A program made the position numbers and the translations under genes. From positions 310,001 to 374,000 of the forward strand of contig NZ_RCDB01000001.1 of the NCBI RefSeq assembly GCF_003651225.1: a stretch of DNA of 64,000 nucleotides. The letters are read 5' to 3'. The notes below the pieces were generated by a model that was not told the origin of the DNA, ran no database searches, and saw only the letters and a list, made by a program, of their open reading frames with translations. This document shows, one piece after another, positions 9,527-18,678 of this stretch. Each line of letters starts with the position of its first letter. The stretch's first letter is position 1. Source of the DNA: Microbacterium telephonicum. GTDB lineage: Bacteria; Actinomycetota; Actinomycetes; Actinomycetales; Microbacteriaceae.

Positions 9527-12500
9527 AGCTGCGTACGACGCTGGTCCGCACGGCCGGTGAGGCGGAGGACGTCGTCATCACCGCGGATGCGGATGCGACC
9601 GTCGGCGACCTCGCCCGCACGCTCGTCGAGGTCGACCCGCGCGGCGCCGGGCGGGTCGACGGCGAGGTCACCCTCGAGGCGTTCGGCACGATCGCGGAAG
9701 GCCCCGGCGAGGTGCTCGACGCCGCCGCCGGCGTCGCCCACGTGCAGCTGGCGGCGGGCTCGGCGGTGCGCGTCGTTCCCGCCGGCTACCAGTCGCGCCG
9801 CAGCGTCGGCGAACTGCACATCGTCTCGGGCCCCGGGGCGGGCGAGACCGTGGCCTTGGACCGGTCCGTGCTGACGATCGGGCGCGATCCGTCGTGCGAC
9901 ATCGTCCTCGACGACCCGCTGGTCTCCAAGCGGCACGCGCGCCTCGAGATCGGGCAAGGCCGCGCCGAGCTCATCGACCTCAACTCGGCCAACGGCATCC
10001 TCGTGGACGGGGCGCCGGTGACCTACCTGACGGCCGCCGACGGGCAGATCGACGCCGTGCTCGGCGAGACGCGCGTGCGCATCGTCGCGTCGGCGCCGGA
10101 TGCCGCCGCGCCCGCGACCTGGCGTCAGATCCCGTTCGTACGCTCGCCGCGCGTCGAGGCCCGGTACCTCGGCGAGGAGCTGCCCGGCACCGACCTTCCC
10201 GCCCCGCCCGCGCCCCAGATGTTCCCGTGGCTCGCGATGATCGCCCCCGTCGTGATGGGCCTCGCGCTGTTCTTCATCATGAAGAGCCCGATGGCGCTCG
10301 TGTTCGTCGCGGCCTCGCCACTGCTCATGCTCGGCACGTGGTTGACGACCCGTTTGCAGTCCAAAGCCCAGCTCGATCGCGACAAGCAGCGCTTCGAGCA
10401 GCAGATCACGCGCCTCGGCGCCCGCCTGGAGCGCGAGCGTGAACTCGAGCGCACCGTGCGCCGTGCCGAGGTTCCCGAGCTCGACCCGATCTGCGCCGAC
10501 GCGCTCGCCGCGGGCCCGCTCGTGTGGACCCGCCGGCCCGAGCACTGGTCGTTCCTGCACCTGCGGCTGGGCGACGGCGTCGCCGACAGCCGCAACACGG
10601 TGGCCGAATCCAGCAAGCGCGACGCCGCGATCCCGTCGTACGTCGACCGCCTCGACGAGACGGTCGAGGCCTTCCGCACCGTCGAGGACGTGCCGATCCT
10701 CGAGTCGCTCGCCGAAGCCGGCGCGCTCGGCATCGCCGGCGACCCGGCGCGCGTCGGCGACCTTGCGCGGGCACTCGTCGCCCAGACCGCGGGGCTGCAC
10801 GCACCGTCCGACGTGCACGTCGCCGCCTTCGTCGGACCCGCCTCCCGGCCGGCGCTGGCCGACCTCAAGTGGCTGCCGCACACGTGGGCGGGGGAGGACC
10901 TGCTCGGCACCGCCGCCGTCGCCGAAAACGCCGCCACCGGCTCCCGGCTGCTCGCCCGTATCGAAGAGCTCGTCGACCAGCGCACCAAGCAGCTGCGGCG
11001 CCTGCGCGCCGTGAAGGCCACGGATGCGGCCACCGCCGCCGGCGCGGAGGTCGGCGAGTCTCGCGGGCGCGCGGAGGAGACGCCGCTGCCCGCCGTCGTC
11101 GTGCTCATCGCCCCCGACGCCGCCGTCGACCTCGGCCGCCTCGTGCAGCTGAGTGAGCGGGCCGCCGGCAGCGGCATCCTGCCGATCTGGCTCGCCACCG
11201 AGCCCACCGCGCTGCCCGCCTCGTGCCGCACGTGGGTCGAGGTGCCCGCCGGAGGCCAGGCGAGCGCCCACTTCGTGCGCCTCGGCACCGTCGTCGCGCC
11301 GCTGCGGGTCGAGGCCCTCGACGCCGCCCGGTTCGGGGTGTTCTGCCGGGCCCTGGCCCGGCTCACCGATGTCGGCGACGTGGCCGTCGACGCCGGCGAC
11401 GTGCCCCGCACGATCCCGCTCGTGCAGCTGCTGGGCTCGGAGATGGCCACGAGCGCCGACGCCGTCATCGACCGCTGGACGCAGAACGCATCGATCCGCT
11501 CCACCCGCTCCGCCGCCGGCTACCAGCCGAAGCTGCGCGCCCTCGTCGGCCAGGGCGCCCAGGGCGCCCTCCACCTCGACCTGCGGCAGCAGGGTCCGCA
11601 CGCCCTCGTCGGCGGCACGACGGGCTCGGGCAAGAGCGAGTTCCTGCAGGCGTGGGTGCTCGGCATGGCCGCGGAGTACAGCCCCGAGCGGGTGACGTTC
11701 CTGTTCGTCGACTACAAGGGCGGCTCGGCCTTCGCCGATTGCGTCAACCTGCCGCACTGCGTGGGCCTGGTCACCGACCTCAGCCCGCACCTCGTGCGCC
11801 GGGCGCTCACGAGCCTGCGCGCCGAGCTGCATCACCGCGAGCACCTGTTCAACCGCAAGAAGGCCAAGGACCTGCTCGAGCTCGAGAAGGCCGCCGACCC
11901 CGAGACGCCTCCCGCCCTCGTGCTCGTGATCGACGAGTTCGCGGCGCTCGCCAAAGAGGTGCCCGAGTTCGTCGACGGCGTCGTCGACATCGCCCAGCGC
12001 GGGCGCTCGCTGGGCATCCACCTCATCATGGCCACGCAGCGTCCCGCGGGCGTCATCAAAGACAACCTGCGCGCGAACACCAATCTGCGCGTAGCGCTGC
12101 GGATGGCCGACGAGACCGACTCCGACGACGTGATCGGCTCGAAGGAGGCGGCCCTGTTCGACCCGGGCCTTCCCGGGCGCGGCATCGCGAAGACCGGGCC
12201 GGGGCGCATGAGCCTGTTCCAGTCCGCCTACGCCGGCGGGTGGAGCCTGCGCGCCGAACCCGAAGCCGCCGTCGAGGTGCGACCGTTCCGGCTGGGCGAC
12301 GCCCCCGCCTGGGAGAAGCCGCAGTCGGATGCCGCGCCCACCGACACCGAAGACCTCGGGCCCAACGACCAGCAGCTGCTCGTCGCCCGGTTCGGCGACG
12401 CCGCCCAGCTCGCCCGCATCGCGCCGCCGCGTCGGCCGTGGCTCGACGAGCTGGCGACGACGTTCGACCAGACCAAGCTGTCGCAGCGCTCCGACGCCCG

Positions 12501-13995
12501 GCTCGTGCTCGGTGTCGTCGACCTGCCCGAGCGTCAGGATCAGGTGCCGTTCTTCTTCGAGCCCGACACCGAGGGGCACCTCGCGATCTTCGGCACCGGC
12601 GGATCCGGCAAGTCGGCGACGCTGCGCACCCTCGCCGTCTCGGCCGGCATCACACCGCGCGGCGGACCCGTGCACGTCTACGGGCTCGACGCCGCCACCG
12701 GAGGTCTGCGGATGCTGGAGCCGCTCCCGCACGTGGGCGCCGTCATCTCCGGCGACGACACCGAGCGCATCGAGCGGCTGTTCGGGACGCTGCGCACCGA
12801 GCTCGACCGGCGCGGCGACCTGTACGCGGCGGCGGGCGCCTCGACGCTCACCGAGTACCGGTCGCTGGCCGGCGCGGGCGCCGAACCGCGCATCCTGCTG
12901 CTCGTCGACGGATTCCCCGCGTTCCGCGCCGCCTTCGAGGGCGTCCCCGGCCGTGCCGAGACGTACCGCGCCTTCCAGCAGGTGCTCACCGACGGTCGCG
13001 GTCTCGGCATCCACGTCGCCCTCACCGCCGACCGCGGGCAGAGCGTGCCGACGTCGCTGCAGGCCATGATCCAGCGCCGCATCGTGCTGCGCATGGCCGA
13101 CGACGACGGGTACGCGCTGCTGGGCATGCCGCGCGACATCCTGTCGCCGGCCTCGCCGCCCGGCCGCGCGATCATCGACGACCACGAGGCGCAGATCGCG
13201 GTCATCGGGGGAACCCCGAGCACGAAGGACCAGTCGTTGGCCGTCGACCGGATGGCCGAGGCCATGCTGCGTCGGGGCACGCCGGCCGCCCCCACCGTCG
13301 AGGCGCTGCCGACCGAGTACACCGTCGCGCAGCTTCCCGCGACGACCGCGCGCGGGGTCGTGATCGGCCTGTCCGACCTCGACCTCGGGCCGTACGGGAT
13401 CGAGCCGTCGGGCACGTTCATCGTCGCCGGATCGCCGGGCGCCGGCCGCAGCAACGCGGCGGCGGCGATCGCGATGCAGACCGTGCGCGCGCAGCCCGGG
13501 ACCCCGGCGTTCTACCTCGGCGACCGCCGCTCGCCGGTGCAGGGCGCGCTCGCGTGGACGCAGACCTCCGAGGGCGGCTCGGCCGCGATGGGCGTGTTCG
13601 CCGCGGCCGAGGCCGCCGCCGACGCCGTGGCCACGGGCGGACCGGTCCCGCTCGTGGTGCTCGAGGGCATCGGCGAGTTCGCCACCTCGATCGTCGAGAT
13701 GAACCTGTCGGCGCTGGTCAAGCGCGCCGGGCGCGGCGAGGTGTTCCTCGTGGTCGTCGGCGAGCTCAGCGAGTGGACCAGCAACTTCGGCCTCCTCGGC
13801 GAGATCAAGGCGGCACGGCGGGGCGTCATCCTGCAGCCCGAGACGATCGACGGCGAGGTCGTGCTCAAGACGCCGTTCCCGCGCCTCGTGCGCGGCGAGC
13901 TGCCGGTGGGTCGCGGCATCCTCGCCCACCGGGGCAAGACCGTCCGCATCCAGTTCCCACTGGTCACCGCGCTCGAGACGGCGGAGGTCTCGTGA
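9523..13995 (+). CDS. EccC/EssC-like FtsK/SpoIIIE secretion ATPase with FHA domain
   Basis: A 1490-residue motor of a type VII-like secretion system. Order: an N-terminal ubiquitin-like-sized region (1-95), an FHA domain (about 100-185: LTIGRDPSCD, SKRHARLEI, LNSANGI), two membrane helices (about 230-275), then three FtsK/SpoIIIE-type ATPase modules. The first P-loop, GGTTGSGKS (697-705), with Walker B LVLVIDEFAAL, is canonical. The second, GTGGSGKS (1024-1031), is also intact. The third, GSPGAGRSN (1303-1311), has Arg in place of the P-loop Lys. Length and FHA-TM-ATPase order fit EssC better than mycobacterial EccC. ATG at 9523 has a strong GGAGGA site and overlaps the upstream stop. Confidence 0.92.
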   Translation: MKLRTTLVRTAGEAEDVVITADADATVGDLARTLVEVDPRGAGRVDGEVTLEAFGTIAEGPGEVLDAAAGVAHVQLAAGSAVRVVPAGYQSRRSVGELHIVSGPGAGETVALDRSVLTIGRDPSCDIVLDDPLVSKRHARLEIGQGRAELIDLNSANGILVDGAPVTYLTAADGQIDAVLGETRVRIVASAPDAAAPATWRQIPFVRSPRVEARYLGEELPGTDLPAPPAPQMFPWLAMIAPVVMGLALFFIMKSPMALVFVAASPLLMLGTWLTTRLQSKAQLDRDKQRFEQQITRLGARLERERELERTVRRAEVPELDPICADALAAGPLVWTRRPEHWSFLHLRLGDGVADSRNTVAESSKRDAAIPSYVDRLDETVEAFRTVEDVPILESLAEAGALGIAGDPARVGDLARALVAQTAGLHAPSDVHVAAFVGPASRPALADLKWLPHTWAGEDLLGTAAVAENAATGSRLLARIEELVDQRTKQLRRLRAVKATDAATAAGAEVGESRGRAEETPLPAVVVLIAPDAAVDLGRLVQLSERAAGSGILPIWLATEPTALPASCRTWVEVPAGGQASAHFVRLGTVVAPLRVEALDAARFGVFCRALARLTDVGDVAVDAGDVPRTIPLVQLLGSEMATSADAVIDRWTQNASIRSTRSAAGYQPKLRALVGQGAQGALHLDLRQQGPHALVGGTTGSGKSEFLQAWVLGMAAEYSPERVTFLFVDYKGGSAFADCVNLPHCVGLVTDLSPHLVRRALTSLRAELHHREHLFNRKKAKDLLELEKAADPETPPALVLVIDEFAALAKEVPEFVDGVVDIAQRGRSLGIHLIMATQRPAGVIKDNLRANTNLRVALRMADETDSDDVIGSKEAALFDPGLPGRGIAKTGPGRMSLFQSAYAGGWSLRAEPEAAVEVRPFRLGDAPAWEKPQSDAAPTDTEDLGPNDQQLLVARFGDAAQLARIAPPRRPWLDELATTFDQTKLSQRSDARLVLGVVDLPERQDQVPFFFEPDTEGHLAIFGTGGSGKSATLRTLAVSAGITPRGGPVHVYGLDAATGGLRMLEPLPHVGAVISGDDTERIERLFGTLRTELDRRGDLYAAAGASTLTEYRSLAGAGAEPRILLLVDGFPAFRAAFEGVPGRAETYRAFQQVLTDGRGLGIHVALTADRGQSVPTSLQAMIQRRIVLRMADDDGYALLGMPRDILSPASPPGRAIIDDHEAQIAVIGGTPSTKDQSLAVDRMAEAMLRRGTPAAPTVEALPTEYTVAQLPATTARGVVIGLSDLDLGPYGIEPSGTFIVAGSPGAGRSNAAAAIAMQTVRAQPGTPAFYLGDRRSPVQGALAWTQTSEGGSAAMGVFAAAEAAADAVATGGPVPLVVLEGIGEFATSIVEMNLSALVKRAGRGEVFLVVVGELSEWTSNFGLLGEIKAARRGVILQPETIDGEVVLKTPFPRLVRGELPVGRGILAHRGKTVRIQFPLVTALETAEVS

Positions 13996-14000
13996 CGGGT

Positions 14001-14100
14001 ATGGGGAGTGCTCCCCATGGGCAGCGGCGCGCGCGTCGCCTATCGTCGAAGCAACACCGAACTTCCCGGCACCACCGCCGGGCCGAATGAAGGGGGCCCC
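14001..14100 (+). promoter_or_regulatory. Leader and probable promoter of the WXG100 gene
   Basis: The 105-nt gap before the WXG100 gene is the only real gap in the secretion locus. It contains a perfect 8-bp hairpin (ATGGGGAG/CTCCCCAT, 14001-14018), a -10-like TATCGT at 14041-14046, a CCCGGC/GCCGGG hairpin at 14065-14082 and a strong ribosome binding site GAAGGGGG just before the ATG. A separate transcript would allow the small secreted protein to be made in excess over the ATPase. The -35 element is not clear. Confidence 0.45.
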
Positions 14101-14397
14101 ATGGCCAATCTGAACGTCACCTACGACCAGATGAACTCGGCTGCGGCGCGTCTGCGCGACGGCCAGAGCGAGCTGGAGGCCAACCTGCAGCGTCTGCGCC
14201 AGCTCGTCGCGCAGCTCGTGCAGGACGGCTTCACGACGACCCGCGCCTCGGGCGCCTTCGACGCGTCGTACACCGAGTTCACCACCGGCGCCACCAAGAC
14301 CGTGCAGGGCATCGAGGGCATGGCCTCGTTCCTCGAGAAGGCCGCCCAGGCGCTGCAGTCCACCGACGAGCAGCTCGCCAGCCAGCTCGGCCAGTAA
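14101..14397 (+). CDS. WXG100-family (EsxA-like) protein
   Basis: A 98-residue helical hairpin protein of WXG100 length, the expected substrate or co-substrate of the preceding ATPase. Helix 1 spans about residues 4-42, the turn is at VQDGFTT, and helix 2 is about 50-95. The Trp of the classical W-x-G turn is absent (the turn is Q-D-G-F). ASGAFDASYTEF matches the conserved second-helix start of actinobacterial family members. There is no signal peptide, as expected. ATG at 14101 is fixed by the strong site GAAGGGGG. A 20-bp terminator hairpin follows directly. Confidence 0.88.
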   Translation: MANLNVTYDQMNSAAARLRDGQSELEANLQRLRQLVAQLVQDGFTTTRASGAFDASYTEFTTGATKTVQGIEGMASFLEKAAQALQSTDEQLASQLGQ

Positions 14398-14412
14398 GGC
14401 CGCTCCGCCAGA

Positions 14413-14460
14413 CGCACCCTGCCGCCCGAGACCGTGTCGTGTCTCGGGCGGCAGGGTGCG
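14413..14460. terminator. Perfect 20-bp stem terminator after the secretion operon
   Basis: The sequence 14413-14432 is the exact reverse complement of 14441-14460 (stem ends CGCACCCTG/CAGGGTGCG) with an 8-nt loop. It lies between the convergent ends of the WXG100 gene and the minus-strand gene ending at 14476. No U-run follows, which is usual for high-GC actinobacteria. It probably works in both directions. Confidence 0.75.
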
Positions 14461-14475
14461 TTACGGCGATGGGGG

Positions 14476-14904
14476 TCAGGGGCGGGCGAGCACCTTCACG
14501 ATGACACCACGGCGGTGCAGCTCGGCGGCGGTGCGGGTCTCCTCGTGCACGTCGCGGCCGAGGGCGTGCTTGTCGGCGACGACGAGCACGTCGCCGGCGG
14601 TGAGCCGCCCGAACAGGCGCGCGAGACGCTCCTCCCAGCTCTCGCCGGTCTCGGGGGCCGGATGCCGGAAGCCCTCGATCGGAACGCCGAACTGCGCGAG
14701 GGCGTCGCGCTGGACGATGACGCTCGGCAGGTCGTCGCGCGCGACGACGAGACCCACGAGGCGGGCCCCAGCGGGGCGGGCGGCCCACCACTGCTCGCTG
14801 GAGACGATGATCGGCACGGCCTCGGTCGTCGTCGGCAGCGCCACCGACTCGGCGTAGTCGGCCGGGGCGCGGCCCTCGGCATCCGTGGTCGTGTTCTCGC
14901 TCAT
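14476..14904 (-). CDS. Small protein resembling a degenerate resolvase N-terminal domain
   Basis: A 142-residue protein, not firmly recognised. Its C-terminal half (RLARLFGRLTAGDVLVVAD, then KHALGRDVHEETRTAAELHR and RGVIVKVL) follows the pattern of the serine-recombinase catalytic domain around the L-x-x-GD-x-LVV-x-x-x-x-LGR segment. There is no DNA-binding C-terminus, and the N-terminal catalytic Ser/Arg region is not evident. It is unlikely to recombine DNA alone. The start ATG at 14904 has a good site (GAAGGAG) 4 nt upstream and a -10-like GAGAAT about 20 nt before it. It stands alone between the secretion operon and the antiporter gene. Confidence 0.7.
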   Translation of the reverse strand: MSENTTTDAEGRAPADYAESVALPTTTEAVPIIVSSEQWWAARPAGARLVGLVVARDDLPSVIVQRDALAQFGVPIEGFRHPAPETGESWEERLARLFGRLTAGDVLVVADKHALGRDVHEETRTAAELHRRGVIVKVLARP

Positions 14905-14958
14905 CGCACTCCTTCGTCGCTCACATTCTCACCGACGCGGATGCCGGACGCGAACCGC

Positions 14959-16701
14959 TCAGTCGTCCTCGTCGTCGACGCGCAGCTGCAGGCTGAGCTG
15001 TTCGGCGTCGAGCCGGGTGAGCGCGTGCCGCAGCGCCGCCGTGGAGTACGACCCCTCGTGGGAGAGCTCATCGAGTCGGGTGCGCATCGCCTCGATGAGC
15101 GCGATGCGCAGGGCGAACATGTCGTCGGCGGTGAACTCGCGCGATTCCGCGGGCGGCTCGGCCATCCGCGCGCCGATCTTGTGCAGCAGCTCCGGGTCGA
15201 ACGCGGTGCCGTCGGGTCGCTGCAGACCGGGGCCGTCGAGCAGAGCCCGGGCGGCGTCGTTGAGTTCGTCGTCGAGGCGCTCCCGCTCGGCCGCCACCGC
15301 GGGGTCGTCGACGACCGCGGGGATGCGCAGCCACTTCACGACGAGCGGCACGGTGAGTCCCTGCAGCAGCAGGCTCGCGAGGGCGACGAAGAAGGCGACG
15401 AGCACGATCAGGTCGCGCAGCGGGGTGTCGTCGGCCCCGATCGTCTGCGCCGCGGCGAGGGTCACGACACCGCGCATCCCCGCCCACACGATGACCGTCC
15501 CCTCCTTCCAGCCGAGGGGTGACCCCTGGTAGTAGTTCAGGTCGTTGAGACCCCGACTCACCCGCGCGCGGAACCCGGTGAGACGCCGCGCGGCCTCGTC
15601 GGGGTCGAGCTGTCCGGCACGCGGACCGCCGCGGCGCCGGGCGTAGTCGCCGGAGGATTCCATCTCGTCGAGGCGCTCGCTGATGGCGACGAGGCGCTCG
15701 CGCCGCGAGCTGCGGGCGCGGCGGGCCAGCAGGGCGACCAGCCCCGACACATACACCGCCCGCACCAGGATGACGACGCCGAGCGCGGCGAGGGCGATCG
15801 TGATCGGATGCCAGAGCCCGCCCGCTTCGGCGCGCGCGTTCGAGACGACGACGTCGCGCAGCTCCAGGCCCATGATCAGGAAGACCGTGCCCTCCAGGAT
15901 GAGCTCGACGGTGCGCCAGTTGAGACGGTCCGAGATGCGCTGCTCGGGGGTGAGCCACCGGGTCGAGCCCTGCCCCGTGACGATGCCGGCGACGACCGCC
16001 GCCACCAGTCCCGACCCGCCGAGGTGCTCGGTCGGCAGGTACGCGATGAACGGGATCGCGAATCCGAGCGCCGTGTTGGCGGCGGGGTCCTTCACCCACC
16101 GCCGCACCCGCAGGAACAGCACGCCCACGACGGCGCCGATCGCGACGGCCGCCAGCACACCCCACGCGAACGCGCCGACCGTGCCCCAGAACGAGAACCC
16201 GGCGGCGGCGGCGACCACCGCGCTGCGCAGCAGCACGAGGGCGGTGGCGTCGTTGAGCAGACTCTCGCCCTCGAGCATCGTCACGACGCGCGGCGAGATG
16301 CGGAGCCTCTTGATGATCGAGGTGGCCACGGCATCCGTGGGGCTGAGGATCGCCCCGAGAGCCACCGCGATCGGGAAGGTGATCCCGGGGATCATCAGCA
16401 CGAACAGGCCGCCGAGCACGAGCGAGCTGACGACCACGAGCAGCACCGCGAGCCCCGCGATCGGCAGGCCGTCGCGGCGGAACTCGACCGCCGGCAGCCG
16501 CACGGCGGCGGCGTACAGCAGCGGCGGGAGGATGCCGACGAGGATGAGGTCGGGCTCGATCTTCACCGGCGGGATGAACAGCGAGACCACCAGGCCCACG
16601 CCGACGAGGATCAGCGGTCCCGCGACGCCGAGGCGTCGGGCGAGCATCGTCGACAGCGTGATGACGGCGATGCCGGCGACGAGGATCGGGATGGCCTCCA
16701 T
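14959..16701 (-). CDS. CPA1-family Na+/H+ antiporter
   Basis: A 580-residue cation/proton antiporter of the NhaP/CPA1 type. It has about twelve hydrophobic segments in residues 1-400, with the ion-site signature ESLLNDATALVLL and the motif GAILSPTDAVATSIIKR. A charged cytoplasmic tail follows (about 420-580). It exchanges Na+ or K+ for H+ across the membrane. The ATG at 16701 lies only 7 nt after the malate dehydrogenase stop on the same strand, so the two are probably co-transcribed. The exact ion cannot be told from sequence. Confidence 0.88.
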   Translation of the reverse strand: MEAIPILVAGIAVITLSTMLARRLGVAGPLILVGVGLVVSLFIPPVKIEPDLILVGILPPLLYAAAVRLPAVEFRRDGLPIAGLAVLLVVVSSLVLGGLFVLMIPGITFPIAVALGAILSPTDAVATSIIKRLRISPRVVTMLEGESLLNDATALVLLRSAVVAAAAGFSFWGTVGAFAWGVLAAVAIGAVVGVLFLRVRRWVKDPAANTALGFAIPFIAYLPTEHLGGSGLVAAVVAGIVTGQGSTRWLTPEQRISDRLNWRTVELILEGTVFLIMGLELRDVVVSNARAEAGGLWHPITIALAALGVVILVRAVYVSGLVALLARRARSSRRERLVAISERLDEMESSGDYARRRGGPRAGQLDPDEAARRLTGFRARVSRGLNDLNYYQGSPLGWKEGTVIVWAGMRGVVTLAAAQTIGADDTPLRDLIVLVAFFVALASLLLQGLTVPLVVKWLRIPAVVDDPAVAAERERLDDELNDAARALLDGPGLQRPDGTAFDPELLHKIGARMAEPPAESREFTADDMFALRIALIEAMRTRLDELSHEGSYSTAALRHALTRLDAEQLSLQLRVDDEDD

Positions 16702-16708
16702 CGCGGCC

Positions 16709-17719
16709 TCAGATCACCCCGAGCTCGCGGACCGCGTCGCGTTCGGCGACGAGTTCCGCGACCGACGCGTCCAGGCGGGCACGGCCGCGCGCATCGAGCG
16801 AGAGGCCGTCGACGACGCGGTAGCCGTCGCCGTCGCTCGTGACCGGGAACGAGCACACCAGACCCTCGGGCACGCCGTACCAGCCCGTCGAGACCACGGC
16901 GGCCGAGGTGCGCCTGCCGTCGGTGCCGAGCTGCTCGTCGCGCACGTGGGAGATCGCGGCGTTCGCGGCCGATGCCGCCGACGACGATCCGCGCACCGAG
17001 ATGATCTCCGCGCCGCGCTGGGCGACCCGCGGGATGAACTCCCCGTCGAGCCACGCGGTCGCCGCGTCGCCGCCGCCGAACCGCTCGGCGAGCAGTTCCG
17101 GCGCGGGGCGTCCGGCGACGGTCGCGTGGGCGACGTCGGGGAACTGCGTGGCCGAGTGGTTGCCCCAGATCGTGACGCCGGCGACCTCGCCGACGGGCGC
17201 GTCGAGCGCGGCGGCCAGCTGCGCGACGGCGCGGTCGTGGTCGAGGCGGGTGAGCGCCGTGAACCGGTCGGCGGGGATGTCGGGCGCGCTCGCCGACGCG
17301 ATCAGGGCGTTCGTGTTGGCGGGGTTCCCGACCGTCAGCACGCGGATGCCGGCGGCGGCGACCTCGTTCAAAGCGGCGCCCTGCGGGCCGAAGATCCCCG
17401 CGTTCGCGGCGAGCAGGTCGGCGCGCTCCATCCCGGCGGTGCGGGGGCGGGCGCCGACCAGCAGGGCGATCTCGGCACCGTCGAACGCGACGCGCGGGTC
17501 GGCGCTGATCTCCACATCCTGCAGCAGCGGGAACGCGCAGTCCTGCAGTTCGAGGGCGGCGCCCTCCGCCGACTTCAGACCCTGCGGGATCTCGAGCAGG
17601 CGCAGCCGCACGGCGCGGTCCGCTCCCAGCATCGCGCCCGCGGCGATGCGGAACAGCAGGGCGTAGCCGATCTGGCCGCCGGCTCCGGTCACGGTCACGG
17701 TCGTCGCGGGGGCGGTCAT
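16709..17719 (-). CDS. mdh: Malate dehydrogenase
   Basis: A 336-residue NAD-dependent malate dehydrogenase, converting malate and oxaloacetate in the TCA cycle. The N-terminal nucleotide-binding glycine motif [14 protein letters not shown] is clear. Arg/Asp catalytic signatures LTRLDHDRA and active-site His in [11 protein letters not shown] follow, and the length matches the actinobacterial form. ATG at 17719 is preferred over GTG 6 nt upstream because a -10 hexamer TAGGCT ends 7 nt before the ATG and there is no Shine-Dalgarno sequence, suggesting a leaderless mRNA. The antiporter gene follows at 7 nt. Confidence 0.93.
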   Translation of the reverse strand: MTAPATTVTVTGAGGQIGYALLFRIAAGAMLGADRAVRLRLLEIPQGLKSAEGAALELQDCAFPLLQDVEISADPRVAFDGAEIALLVGARPRTAGMERADLLAANAGIFGPQGAALNEVAAAGIRVLTVGNPANTNALIASASAPDIPADRFTALTRLDHDRAVAQLAAALDAPVGEVAGVTIWGNHSATQFPDVAHATVAGRPAPELLAERFGGGDAATAWLDGEFIPRVAQRGAEIISVRGSSSAASAANAAISHVRDEQLGTDGRRTSAAVVSTGWYGVPEGLVCSFPVTSDGDGYRVVDGLSLDARGRARLDASVAELVAERDAVRELGVI

Positions 17720-17805
17720 GGGCACGAGCCTAGCCGCGGCGCGCCGCGCGCGTCGCGGGGCCGGTACGCTCGCCGCGGCACGAGTGTGACGGTACGGTGA
17801 TCGGC

Positions 17806-18678
17806 ATGACGTTCAACACCGGCGCCGAACTCGGGGGATCGTCGGCGCGTCGCCGCGGCGGACTCGTCGCCGGCGGCGTGGGCGTCGCGGGGCTCGGTGG
17901 ACTCGCCATCCTGTTGTTGAATCTGTTCACCGGGGGCGACATCGGCGGACTCCTCGGCCTCGGCGGCGATCCGTACGCCGGCTCCTCCGGATCCGGGACG
18001 GTCATCGAGGACTGCGAGACCGGCGCCGACGCCAACCGCGACGACGAATGCCGGCTCGTGTTCGGGCAGCGGGTGCTCGACGAGTACTGGGCCGATCACG
18101 TGCAGGGCTATCGCGCTCCGCAGCTGGTCGTCGTCGACGGCTCCACCTCGACGGCGTGCGGCACGGCATCCGAGCAGACCGGACCGTTCTACTGTCCGCC
18201 CGAGGAGACGATCTACGTCGACCCCGACTTCTTCGCGCTGCTGCGCACGCAGTTCGACGCGAGCGCCGGCCCGCTCGCCCAGCTCTATGTGCTCGCGCAC
18301 GAGTACGGCCACCACATCCAGCAGATCACCGGCGTGTTCGACGCGAACCCGCCGAACGGCACGGGGCCGGAGAGCAACGGCGTGCGCACCGAGCTGCAGG
18401 CGGACTGCCTCGCCGGTGCGTGGGTGGCCGATGCCGCCGACGAAGTCGACGCGAACGGCACTCCGTACCTGCAGCCGCCGACGGAGGCACAGGTGCGCGA
18501 CGCGCTCGACGCGGCCGCCGCGGTCGGCGACGACCACATCCAAGCCCAGTCCGGGTACGTGAACCCGGAGAGCTGGACCCACGGGTCCAGCGACCAGCGC
18601 CGGCGGTGGTTCGCCGCCGGCTACCAGAACGGACTGTCCGCGTGCGACACGTTCTCGATCCCGGGGAGCAGCCTGTGA
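17806..18678 (+). CDS. Neutral zinc metallopeptidase (YpfJ/KPN_02809 family)
   Basis: A 290-residue protein with an N-terminal basic stretch (SSARRRGG), one membrane anchor (about 24-46) and a C-terminal putative zinc peptidase domain. The HExxH motif is HEYGHHIQQ (His165, Glu166, His169). [17 protein letters not shown] supplies the downstream metal ligand region typical of the family. Substrate unknown. ATG at 17806 follows a -10-like TACGGT by 7 nt, suggesting leaderless expression. An in-frame GTG at 17797 would overlap that hexamer. The stop overlaps the next gene by 4 bp. Confidence 0.88.
   Translation: MTFNTGAELGGSSARRRGGLVAGGVGVAGLGGLAILLLNLFTGGDIGGLLGLGGDPYAGSSGSGTVIEDCETGADANRDDECRLVFGQRVLDEYWADHVQGYRAPQLVVVDGSTSTACGTASEQTGPFYCPPEETIYVDPDFFALLRTQFDASAGPLAQLYVLAHEYGHHIQQITGVFDANPPNGTGPESNGVRTELQADCLAGAWVADAADEVDANGTPYLQPPTEAQVRDALDAAAAVGDDHIQAQSGYVNPESWTHGSSDQRRRWFAAGYQNGLSACDTFSIPGSSL

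Noticed and set aside
9100-13929. Very long minus-strand open frame opposite the secretion ATPase gene
   Set aside because: It is antisense to a gene with clear domains and is an expected by-product of GC-rich third positions. Its composition is His/Arg/Gly-rich with no recognisable domain.
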